From the NCBI GenBank assembly GCA_919901705.1, contig CAKKPR010000146.1:1-6683 (forward strand): DNA of 6,683 nt. The letters run 5' to 3'. Below the pieces are notes generated by a model. It had not been told where the DNA came from. It did no database searches and saw nothing but the letters and a program-made list of their open reading frames with translations. Below, piece by piece: positions 1 through 5,639 of this stretch (the stretch's first letter is position 1; each line of letters begins with the position of its first letter). Origin of the DNA: Thermodesulfovibrionales bacterium (GTDB lineage Bacteria; Nitrospirota; Thermodesulfovibrionia; Thermodesulfovibrionales; UBA1546). The position numbers and the translations under genes are program-made.

Positions 1-68
1 ATACATGCGACAATATAGCACAAAAAAGGGGCATTAAGGAAGGCGGAAAAATGAAGCCGGGGAATGAC

Positions 69-86
69 AGGATAGGAGGCTATCCT
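69..86 (+). terminator. Hairpin with T-run overlapping the mgtC stop codon
   Basis: A perfect 7-bp stem (AGGATAG 69-75, CTATCCT 80-86) closes a GAGG tetraloop and is followed on the plus strand by TTTTAT. This resembles a weak intrinsic terminator for a plus-strand gene lying left of the window and converging on mgtC. The mgtC stop codon (complement of 80-82) lies inside the 3' arm. Read on the minus strand the hairpin is not followed by a U-run, so it is less likely to terminate mgtC itself. The stem is short and A/T-containing, so this call is tentative. Confidence 0.4.
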
Positions 87-751
87 TTTATAACAACTTT
101 CCTTACAGATTTTATTGCTGAAATTTCATCAAGGATTTGTTTCATCGGCACATCGTGTTTGAGGGAAATCGTGATAATGTACGTAATCTCAGCCTTTTGG
201 ATGTCTTTTTCATAGTCTGTACTCACTATACGCGCGTTGCGCGATTTGAAAACGAATTCAATCTTCTCGTCTTCTATTCCTCCGTCTGCAGTGATAGTCA
301 GAAATTTAAACACGATTCTCGACATCCTTCTTTCAACTACTCTTAGTACGAGAAGAGAAAAAAGAGTTATGGCGCATGCTGCAGTTGCTGCAATATAGAA
401 ACCTCCGCCTACTGCAAGCCCGATTGCGGCGACCATCCAGAGACAGGCTGCTGTTGTGAGGCCCTGTATCGTAATGCCCATCCTTAAGATAACGCCTGCC
501 CCTAAAAATCCTACGCCTGTAATAGCGCCGGCAGCAATACGTCCGGGGTCAACGCGGATGTAAGCAGGATTCATATAGCTCAGGTGGTGGTAATACTCAG
601 AGACTATCATGATGAGCACAGAGGCAACGCTGACCAGCAGCTGTGTCCTGAAGCCGGCAGGTCGTCCATGCACCTGTCTCTCAAAGCCGATGATGCCGCC
701 TAATATCGCTCCAAGGACAAGGCGAAAGATTATTTCTGTCTCTGAAATCAC
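80..751 (-). CDS. MgtC/SapB-family inner-membrane protein
   Basis: A 223-residue protein of the MgtC/SapB family, whose members are linked to growth at low Mg2+ and, in some pathogens, to survival in macrophages; their biochemical activity is not settled. The sequence shows about five hydrophobic segments (roughly 8-23, 36-52, 72-89, 98-116, 118-137). It has the family signatures: GFERQVHGRPAGFRTQ (22-37), RIAAGAITGVGFLGAGVI (71-88) and GLTTAACLWMVAAIG (97-111). A soluble C-terminal domain (about 145-223) is expected to be cytosolic and resembles the ACT-like tail of longer MgtC proteins. The length fits the family (about 215-235). The start is GTG at 751-749; no in-frame ATG lies near the start and no Shine-Dalgarno is visible. 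It is divergent from mntP, which suggests a cation-homeostasis pair. Family membership is secure; the transported or sensed ion, if any, cannot be read from the sequence. Confidence 0.9.
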   Translation of the reverse strand: MISETEIIFRLVLGAILGGIIGFERQVHGRPAGFRTQLLVSVASVLIMIVSEYYHHLSYMNPAYIRVDPGRIAAGAITGVGFLGAGVILRMGITIQGLTTAACLWMVAAIGLAVGGGFYIAATAACAITLFSLLVLRVVERRMSRIVFKFLTITADGGIEDEKIEFVFKSRNARIVSTDYEKDIQKAEITYIITISLKHDVPMKQILDEISAIKSVRKVVIKG

Positions 752-756
752 GACTA

Positions 757-765
757 ATTATATCA
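757..765 (-). promoter_or_regulatory. Extended -10 promoter for the mgtC-family gene
   Basis: On the minus strand the sequence reads TGATATAAT, a perfect TATAAT -10 box with the upstream TG of an extended -10 element. There is no good -35 at 16-18 bp, which is typical of extended -10 promoters. The box ends only 5 nt before the GTG start at 751, so transcription would begin at or within a base or two of the start codon. That fits the absence of a Shine-Dalgarno and suggests a leaderless mRNA. The start site is inferred from spacing only. Confidence 0.55.
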
Positions 766-781
766 GTTTTAAAGTGGTTTA

Positions 782-790
782 TGTTTTAAT
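782..790 (+). promoter_or_regulatory. Candidate extended -10 promoter for mntP
   Basis: TGTTTTAAT is a TG-N-TTTAAT element (5 of 6 matches to TATAAT) ending 8 nt before the mntP ATG. Normal spacing would place the RNA start at about 797-799, essentially on the start codon. No -35 match is convincing. The intergenic region is AT-rich, so a chance match is possible; confidence is lower than for the opposing mgtC promoter. Confidence 0.35.
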
Positions 791-798
791 AAATAAGT

Positions 799-1356
799 AT
801 GGATATATTTACAATCTTATTTATAGCAGTCGGTTTATCAATGGATGCCTTTGCTGTTTCTGTCACGAGCGGGTTTACCATCAAGCGCCTCCACATCAAT
901 AATGCCCTTAAGATTGCAGTATTCTTCGGGATGTTTCAGGCAATAATGCCTGTGCTGGGATGGGCAGCAGGGCTCGGTTTCAGGGGCTTTATTTCAGGAG
1001 TTGACCACTGGATAGCATTCGGGCTTTTGAGCATCATAGGCGTTAAGATGATATTTGAATCAAGGGCAATGGATTCAGGTAAAAAACCAACAGATCCTTT
1101 GAATATCTATACTCTGTTGATTCTGTCTGTTGCAACGAGCATTGATGCGTTGGCAGTCGGGCTCAGTCTTTCACTGTTAAGCGTCTCTATTATAAGCCCT
1201 TCAGTAATAATCGGTATTACAACTTTCCTTTTTTCCTTTGCGGGTGTTTACATTGGCAAAAGGGTAGGGCATTTTTTTGAAAAGAAGATTGAAATAGCAG
1301 GCGGTTTAATTTTGATCGGTATTGGAATAAAAATACTTATTGAGCACCTGCGGTAA
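799..1356 (+). CDS. mntP: MntP-family manganese efflux pump
   Basis: A 185-residue polytopic membrane protein of the MntP (formerly YebN) family, which exports Mn2+ across the inner membrane and protects against manganese excess. Six hydrophobic segments are visible (about 3-22, 36-58, 68-86, 103-125, 130-152, 163-182). They form two related halves, each with the hallmark acidic motif: GLSMDAFAVS (12-21, Asp16) and ATSIDALAVG (112-121, Asp116). Further family-like features are GMFQAIMPVLGW (44-55) and Asp69 in GVDHW. Length matches E. coli MntP (188). ATG 799 gives the expected N-terminus. No Shine-Dalgarno is seen, and the 47-bp gap to the divergent mgtC-type gene is too short for a yybP-ykoY manganese riboswitch, which controls many mntP genes. 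Regulation must therefore be by another route. Mn2+ as substrate is inferred from the family. Confidence 0.92.
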   Translation: MDIFTILFIAVGLSMDAFAVSVTSGFTIKRLHINNALKIAVFFGMFQAIMPVLGWAAGLGFRGFISGVDHWIAFGLLSIIGVKMIFESRAMDSGKKPTDPLNIYTLLILSVATSIDALAVGLSLSLLSVSIISPSVIIGITTFLFSFAGVYIGKRVGHFFEKKIEIAGGLILIGIGIKILIEHLR

Positions 1357-1436
1357 CTAACATCTTCTTCAATACAGCAAGTCAAACAATAATCTGAATG
1401 AGTTTTTTGAGCAAAATTTTTATTTTCCCTTGCCCA

Positions 1437-1464
1437 TTGACCTTATCCTGGCATGTGATATAAT
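1437..1464 (+). promoter_or_regulatory. Sigma70-type promoter for the DUF948-ytxH-hyp gene run
   Basis: TTGACC (1437-1442) and a perfect TATAAT (1459-1464) are separated by 16 bp, with TG at 1456-1457 giving an extended -10 as well. The predicted start is near 1471, leaving a leader of about 27 nt. That leader ends in a GGAGGG Shine-Dalgarno (1489-1494) just before ATG 1498. No promoter of similar quality was noticed between the downstream genes, so this may drive the whole operon. No clear intrinsic terminator for mntP was found between 1357 and 1436. Confidence 0.7.
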
Positions 1465-1497
1465 TGACTTAAGGTCTGCGACCAATTTGGAGGGATA

Positions 1498-1890
1498 ATG
1501 AACGAGATATGGTTTGCACTTATGGCAATTGCCTTTCTGGTTGTAGTTGGTTTTTTTATCTATGTATTGCTTGAATTAAGAAAATCTGCAAAGGCTCTTA
1601 CTGAGTTTCTGAAGACCACTGAAGAATCGCTGAAGCCGACTATGGAGGAACTTCAACTTACTCTCAGAAGCCTTAGAAAGGTAACAGATGACGTAAATGA
1701 GATAACAGGAGATATAAGAACGATATCCGGCAGCACAAGGGATATTGGCCAGAATCTAAAAAAAGTAAGCGAACTCATAAACGAGGTGAGTTCAGAAACC
1801 ATAATAAAAGTTTCGGGTTTGAGGGTTGGAATAAGGACAGCCCTTGAGGTTTTGTTAAAGAATGTTTTTTTAAAAGGAGGCAATCAATGA
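1498..1890 (+). CDS. DUF948-type membrane-anchored coiled-coil protein
   Basis: A 130-residue protein with one N-terminal membrane segment (about 5-25) and then a long polar, heptad-rich helix (about 27-100). Repeated patterns such as LRSLRKVTDDVNEITGDIR (56-74) resemble the DUF948 family of small membrane-anchored proteins. The N-terminus has no lipobox or cleavage site, so the segment is probably a retained anchor. A basic amphipathic tail (about 104-127) follows. The molecular role of DUF948 proteins is unknown; many are encoded next to YtxH-like genes, as here. The start is ATG 1498, preceded by GGAGGG at 1489-1494. Its stop overlaps the next start as ATGA, so the two products are probably made together. 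Family assignment rests on architecture and context, not on a catalytic motif. Confidence 0.75.
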   Translation: MNEIWFALMAIAFLVVVGFFIYVLLELRKSAKALTEFLKTTEESLKPTMEELQLTLRSLRKVTDDVNEITGDIRTISGSTRDIGQNLKKVSELINEVSSETIIKVSGLRVGIRTALEVLLKNVFLKGGNQ

Positions 1891-2165
1891 GAGACGACAA
1901 TGGATATGGCGCAGGTTCTGTACTTCTTTCTTTTCTCCTCGGAGGAGCTGTGGGCGCAGGGCTTGCTTTGCTTTTGGCCCCGCAGTCGGGACCTGAGACA
2001 AGGCGGAAGATACAAGATTTTGCAGAGGATATGAAAGAGAGGGTTGGCTCAACAGTCGAGAAGGGCAAAGATCTTTTTGAACAGAAAAAATCCGTAATAG
2101 CCAGCGCTATTGATGCCGGTAAAGAGGCATACGAAAAAGAAAGAGAGAGGCTGTCCAAGAGCTGA
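1887..2165 (+). CDS. YtxH-domain general stress-type membrane protein
   Basis: A 92-residue protein with a Gly/Ala/Leu-rich membrane helix (about 11-30) running into the YtxH signature APQSGPETRRKI (31-42). A charged, probably helical tail follows, rich in Lys and Glu. YtxH proteins are small membrane-anchored proteins often associated with general stress responses, with no known enzymatic activity. Translation starts at ATG 1887, which overlaps the DUF948 stop (ATGA), and has a strong AGGAGG at 1875-1880, 6 nt upstream. The length is within the range of short YtxH proteins. It ends 9 nt before hypA. Why this pair leads a hydrogenase maturation operon is not evident. Confidence 0.82.
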   Translation: MRDDNGYGAGSVLLSFLLGGAVGAGLALLLAPQSGPETRRKIQDFAEDMKERVGSTVEKGKDLFEQKKSVIASAIDAGKEAYEKERERLSKS

Positions 2166-2174
2166 ACATGAATA

Positions 2175-2519
2175 ATGCATGAGGCTTCGATTGCTCAAAG
2201 CGTGCTTGACATTGCTGGTGAAAACTGCAAAAAAGCAGGCTATAGCAGAATAGATTCGATACGGCTGAGAATAGGGAGGGCATCGGGTGTTATGACCGAG
2301 GCCCTCCTTTTTGCCTTTGATGCAATAAAAATTGATACGATTGCAGCAGGCGCAACCGTTATAATAGATGAAATTCCGGTAGGCGGAATATGCGGCAATT
2401 GCGGTAAAGATTTTATTACAAAAGAGGCATATGTCTTATGCTGTCCGGAATGCGGCGGGTTATCGTTTAAGGTGAATGCAGGGCGTGAACTTGAAATTCT
2501 GGATATGGAGGTGTCTTGA
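2175..2519 (+). CDS. hypA: HypA, hydrogenase nickel-insertion metallochaperone
   Basis: A 114-residue HypA, the usual family length. HypA works with HypB to insert Ni2+ into the large subunit of [NiFe] hydrogenases in the cytoplasm. The mature N-terminus is Met-His-Glu; His2 is the family's essential nickel ligand, which fixes the start at ATG 2175. A structural zinc site is formed by Cys73-x2-Cys76 (CGNC) and Cys90-x2-Cys93 (CPEC). Helical N-terminal and mixed C-terminal segments follow the family pattern. The only upstream Shine-Dalgarno-like sequence is a weak AAGAG at 2157-2161, 13 nt away, so translational coupling to the ytxH stop is plausible. hypB starts on the very next base after the stop codon. 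Identity is firm. Confidence 0.96.
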   Translation: MHEASIAQSVLDIAGENCKKAGYSRIDSIRLRIGRASGVMTEALLFAFDAIKIDTIAAGATVIIDEIPVGGICGNCGKDFITKEAYVLCCPECGGLSFKVNAGRELEILDMEVS

Positions 2520-3164
2520 ATGAAAGTCAAGGTTGTAACTCGTATACTTGAAGCCAATGAAAGGATTGCAGCGGATAATCGCAGGATATTTGATGATTCA
2601 GGGGTATATGTTATAAATCTCATGAGCGCACCCGGAGCCGGGAAGACATCTCTGCTTGAAAGAACCATAAAAGAGCTGAATAAAAAGTTAAAAGTGGCAG
2701 TTATTGAAGGAGATATTGCAGGCACTCAGGATGCAGAAAGAATTGGAAATCTCGGGGTGCCGGTTATTCAAATAAATACAGGGGGTGCTTGCCATCTTGA
2801 TGCAAATATGATTAATGAAGTCCTGGGGGAGCTTCCACTGAAAGAGATTGAGCTTCTTTTTATTGAAAACGTAGGAAATCTTGTATGCCCGGCAGAATTT
2901 AATGTCGGCGAAGACATGAAGATGATGCTGCTAAGCATAACAGAGGGAGATGACAAACCACTGAAATATCCGTTGATGTTTCAGGAATCATCAGCCTTAA
3001 TCCTGAACAAGATTGACCTTTTGCAGTATACGAATGTAAGTATAGACAAGATAAAAAAGGATGCAATGTCTTTAAGCCCTTCAATAAAGATATTTGAGAT
3101 TTCATGCAAGACAGGCGAGGGGATATCAGAGTGGACTGATTGGCTGGTAAAGAAAGTGAAATGA
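2520..3164 (+). CDS. hypB: HypB, hydrogenase maturation GTPase
   Basis: A 214-residue SIMIBI-class GTPase that partners HypA in GTP-dependent nickel delivery. Visible motifs are the P-loop SAPGAGKT (36-43), the switch region EGDIAGTQDA (63-72), ENVGNLVCP (116-124) and the guanine-specificity motif NKID (163-166). The G-domain metal site uses Cys91-His92 (GGACHLD) and Cys123, matching E. coli Cys166, His167 and Cys198. The protein is the short form: it lacks both the N-terminal CxxCGC high-affinity nickel motif of E. coli HypB and the polyhistidine stretch of rhizobial HypB. It should therefore not store nickel. GGAGG at 2507-2511 lies 8 nt before ATG 2520. The stop overlaps hypF as ATGA. Confidence 0.96.
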   Translation: MKVKVVTRILEANERIAADNRRIFDDSGVYVINLMSAPGAGKTSLLERTIKELNKKLKVAVIEGDIAGTQDAERIGNLGVPVIQINTGGACHLDANMINEVLGELPLKEIELLFIENVGNLVCPAEFNVGEDMKMMLLSITEGDDKPLKYPLMFQESSALILNKIDLLQYTNVSIDKIKKDAMSLSPSIKIFEISCKTGEGISEWTDWLVKKVK

Positions 3165-5581
3165 ACCGTGTTCTCATTAACATCAAGGGACTTGTTCAGG
3201 GTGTTGGTTTCAGACCGTTTGTTTATAACCTTGCGAAATCCCTGAACCTGAAAGGCAGTGTAACCAATACTGCTGATGGAGTAACTATTGATATAGAGGG
3301 TGATGATGTAACCTTTTTTATAGAGATGCTTTCAAAAGAAGCGCCGCCATTATCAAAAATAATCAATATTAATATCACGCCAATGCCTTTTTGCGGATAC
3401 GAAGGCTTTGAAATACTTAAGAGCAAAGACAATGGAAGTTCTACACTTATTTCTCCTGATATCTCTGTATGTGATGACTGCCTCAAGGAGATGTTTGATA
3501 AAACTGACAGGCGCTATCTCTATCCGTTTATAAACTGCACTAACTGCGGGCCTAGGTACACAATCACAAATGCAGTCCCGTATGACAGGCAAAACACAAC
3601 GATGTCTGTTTTCAGGATGTGCCCTGAATGTGAGGCTGAATACAATAATCCCGGGAACAGGAGATTTCACGCGCAGCCTAATGCGTGTCCAATCTGCGGG
3701 CCGCGCGTAGGTATAGTCATCAGCCATCAGCCGTCAACTGTCAGCCAGGACCAAAATCCGATAGAAAAGACGATAGAATTATTAAGAGAGGGAAAGATTG
3801 TTGCTGTTAAAGGGCTTGGCGGTTTTCATATTGCATGTGATGCGAAAAATAAAGATGCGGTAGAAAGGCTGAGAAAAGGAAAAAGAAAAAGCAACAAGCC
3901 TTTTGCGCTTATGGCGCCTGATATCGCGACAATAGAAAGATACTGTGAGGTATCAGAAGAAGAAAAGCAAATTTTAAATTCCAATAAAAGGCCTGTTGTT
4001 CTTTTGAGGAGGAGGGCGGATGCCGATTCTTTGCCTGATGCAGTAAGTCCTGATAACCAGTATCTTGGTTTTATGCTTCCCTACACCCCGCTGCATTATC
4101 TGTTGTTCTTTTATCCTTATGGTGGTGTCATTGCGAGAAGCGATAGTGACGAAGCAATCTCTAAAGACGAGATTCTTCGGTCGATGCGACCTCAGAATGA
4201 CAAGTTAGGGGGATTACCTAACTTTGATGCCCTTATCATGACGAGCGGAAATCTTTCTGAGGAACCGATTGTTATTGATAATAATGAGACAATCTCAAAA
4301 TTATCTGATATAGCAGATGCATTTTTAATCCACAACAGGGATATTTTCATGCGCACTGATGATTCAGTTGTTAGAAATCACTTTTTAAGGCATAAGGCAA
4401 AACCCTTGTTTATCCGCCGTTCGCGGGGATATGCGCCTGACCCTATATTTTTAAATGATGAAGGGCCGGAGGTGCTCGGATGCGGCGCTGACATAAAAAA
4501 CACATTCACGCTCACAAAGGGCAGTTATGCAATTCCGAGCCAGCATATAGGAGACATGGAAAATTATGAGACAGTAAAGTTTTTTGAAGAGAGTCTCAGG
4601 AATCTGAAAGCTGTTTACAGAGCAAATCCTGTTGCCATAGCCTATGATCTGCATCCTAATTATCTGTCAACAAAATGGGCCTTAGCGCAGGGTGCAGAGG
4701 GCAAAGGGCAAAAAGTTGAAACTTACGGTATTCAGCATCATTATGCGCATATAGCATCTGTGATGGCAGAAAACGGCATTAAGAGAAAGGTCATGGGAAT
4801 TGCATTTGACGGTACGGGTTACGGCACTGACGGAAACCTGTGGGGAAGTGAGTTTTTGGTTGCTGACCCGGAGGATTTTAAGAGAGTGGGGCATTTTAAA
4901 TACATCCCATTGCCGGGCGGCGAGATGGCAGTCAGAGAACCCTGGAGGGTAGCAGTGAGTTATATAAAAGATATTGCAGGGGATGAGGCTATGCATTATC
5001 TGGGTTCCATAGGATTTATTGAAAAGTATGGCAAAGATAACTTGAATAATATTCTGAAAATAATTGATAACCGTGAATTTTCACCTCTGTCATCGGGTGC
5101 AGGGAGGCTTTTTGATGCAGTTTCGGCAATGCTTGGGGTATGCGATAGGAATACATTTGAGGGTGAGGCTGCGATGGCGCTTGAATCTTATACAACGGAT
5201 GAAATAGATGATGATTACCCCGTGGATGTTATATTCAAGGAGAAGATAATAGTTGATTTTTCTTTGACAATATTGCGGCTGATAGAGGATATAGTATGCG
5301 GGACCGCCAGGGATATTATCGCTACAAAGTTTCATAATACTATCGTGACAGTTATTGAAAGGGTTATTCAAAAGGTCAGTATGCTTTATAAATTGTATGA
5401 TGCAGCTATAAGCGGAGGAGTTTTCCAGAATATGTATCTTATCAGGAATACCATGGACAGGCTTAAGGCATCAGGGATTAATGTCTACATTAATGAAAAG
5501 GTGCCGTCGAATGATGCAGGCATATCACTTGGCCAGGCATATATAATAAGGGAGAGGCTTAAAAATAAATGCAAAATTTAA
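3161..5581 (+). CDS. hypF: HypF carbamoyltransferase with repeat-derived insertions
   Basis: HypF converts carbamoyl phosphate to carbamoyl-adenylate and passes the carbamoyl group to HypE, the first step in making the CN- ligands of the [NiFe] site. Domains from ATG 3161 (806 aa): acylphosphatase (1-90; GLVQGVGFRPF with Arg18, Asn36); zinc fingers (C104-C107, C126-C129, C154-C157, C176-C179); YrdC-like (about 198-395; KRKSNKPFAL, LPYTPLHYLL, MTSGNLSEEP); and a Kae1-like region (about 435-end; HHYAH 526-530, AFDGTGYGTDG 548-558, SGGVFQN 751-757, Asp785). All key motifs are intact, so the enzyme is probably active. An upstream in-frame TTG at 3140 is possible, but ATG 3161 makes the ATGA overlap with hypB and begins the acylphosphatase domain normally. 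E. coli HypF is about 750 residues. Much of the excess lies at residues 187-196, 323-355 and 509-518, all encoded by repeats. Confidence 0.96.
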   Translation: MNRVLINIKGLVQGVGFRPFVYNLAKSLNLKGSVTNTADGVTIDIEGDDVTFFIEMLSKEAPPLSKIININITPMPFCGYEGFEILKSKDNGSSTLISPDISVCDDCLKEMFDKTDRRYLYPFINCTNCGPRYTITNAVPYDRQNTTMSVFRMCPECEAEYNNPGNRRFHAQPNACPICGPRVGIVISHQPSTVSQDQNPIEKTIELLREGKIVAVKGLGGFHIACDAKNKDAVERLRKGKRKSNKPFALMAPDIATIERYCEVSEEEKQILNSNKRPVVLLRRRADADSLPDAVSPDNQYLGFMLPYTPLHYLLFFYPYGGVIARSDSDEAISKDEILRSMRPQNDKLGGLPNFDALIMTSGNLSEEPIVIDNNETISKLSDIADAFLIHNRDIFMRTDDSVVRNHFLRHKAKPLFIRRSRGYAPDPIFLNDEGPEVLGCGADIKNTFTLTKGSYAIPSQHIGDMENYETVKFFEESLRNLKAVYRANPVAIAYDLHPNYLSTKWALAQGAEGKGQKVETYGIQHHYAHIASVMAENGIKRKVMGIAFDGTGYGTDGNLWGSEFLVADPEDFKRVGHFKYIPLPGGEMAVREPWRVAVSYIKDIAGDEAMHYLGSIGFIEKYGKDNLNNILKIIDNREFSPLSSGAGRLFDAVSAMLGVCDRNTFEGEAAMALESYTTDEIDDDYPVDVIFKEKIIVDFSLTILRLIEDIVCGTARDIIATKFHNTIVTVIERVIQKVSMLYKLYDAAISGGVFQNMYLIRNTMDRLKASGINVYINEKVPSNDAGISLGQAYIIRERLKNKCKI
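3719..3746 (+). repeat. Heptanucleotide array in the hypF zinc-finger/YrdC linker
   Basis: Four 7-bp units stand in tandem: ATCAGCC, ATCAGCC, GTCAACT, GTCAGCC. They encode ISHQPSTVSQ (residues 187-196), a low-complexity linker between the last zinc finger (C176-C179) and the YrdC-like domain, a position where insertions should be tolerated. Four units could be one ancestral unit plus 21 bp, a gain that keeps the reading frame; that history is inference. Confidence 0.7.
4127..4201 (+). mobile_element. 75-bp imperfect palindromic repeat inserted in frame in hypF
   Basis: The element starts GTCATTGCGAG and ends CTCAGAATGAC. The left arm through CGAAGCAATCTC (4150-4161) pairs imperfectly with the right arm from GAGATTCTTCGG (4169-4180) around a short centre. 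GTCATTGCGAG...GAAGCAATCTC is the look of a dispersed palindromic repeat I recall from many bacterial genomes, usually intergenic. Here it spans exactly codons 323-347 (VIARSDSDEAIS then KDEILRSMRPQND), 25 codons with no stop. It separates LPYTPLHYLL from MTSGNLSEEP in the YrdC-like domain, which most HypF proteins join with a short loop. It carries no transposase, so any mobility would need help in trans. No target-site duplication was recognised. Confidence 0.75.
4202..4224 (+). repeat. Perfect 8-bp hairpin directly after the palindromic insertion
   Basis: AAGTTAGG (4202-4209) and CCTAACTT (4217-4224) form a perfect 8-bp stem with a 7-nt loop. It abuts the last base of the 75-bp palindrome and encodes KLGGLPNF (348-355). 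It also falls in the stretch that looks extra relative to ordinary HypF, so it may be part of the inserted element or a second nested one. A chance hairpin in coding DNA cannot be excluded. Confidence 0.5.
4687..4714 (+). repeat. Heptanucleotide array in the hypF Kae1-like domain
   Basis: Four degenerate 7-bp units, GCAGGGT, GCAGAGG, GCAAAGG and GCAAAAA, encode AQGAEGKGQK (residues 509-518). This lies in the variable loop between DLHPNYLST (496-504) and the HHYAH metal motif (526-530). Like the array at 3719-3746 it has four units, although its unit sequence is unrelated. The units are degenerate, so this array is less certain than the other coding one. Confidence 0.55.
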
Positions 5582-5600
5582 AATTCAAAATTGAAAATAA
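5573..5600 (+). repeat. AAAATTN heptad array at the hypF-hypD junction
   Basis: Three units, AAAATTT, AAAATTC and AAAATTG, are followed by a decayed AAAATAA. The first unit supplies codons for the last residues of HypF and part of its TAA stop (5579-5581); the rest fills the AT-rich gap before hypD. The gap (5582-5639) contains no recognisable Shine-Dalgarno, promoter or hypC. Confidence 0.6.
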
Positions 5601-5639
5601 TGAAATTCTAAAAATATTAATTTTTGAATGGTTGCTAAA

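Noticed and set aside
59..68. GGGGAATGAC near the left edge, similar to the AATGAC end of the hypF palindrome
   Set aside because: The shared stretch is only about 7 bases and no matching opposite arm is visible in the window; too weak to call a second copy.
1..79. Possible tail of a plus-strand gene entering from the left
   Set aside because: One frame stays open from the edge to about 230 but has no recognisable product and mostly runs antisense to mgtC; it cannot be distinguished from chance.
1376..1430. Possible mntP terminator around the T-rich stretch
   Set aside because: T-runs are present (GTTTTTTG, ATTTTTATTTT) but no adjacent stable stem could be found.
2096..2111. Inverted repeat AATAGC/GCTATT inside the ytxH gene
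   Set aside because: Only a 6-bp stem in coding sequence with no T-run and no matching copy noticed; best treated as chance.
3140..3160. TTG start adding seven residues to HypF
   Set aside because: ATG 3161 gives an ATGA overlap with hypB and a standard acylphosphatase N-terminus; the seven extra codons are just hypB sequence read in another frame.
5608..5639. Frameshifted remnant of a longer HypD N-terminus (ILIFEWLLK in another frame)
   Set aside because: The short peptide is not convincingly HypD-like and lies in AT-rich repeat-like sequence, so a frameshift cannot be claimed from this alone.
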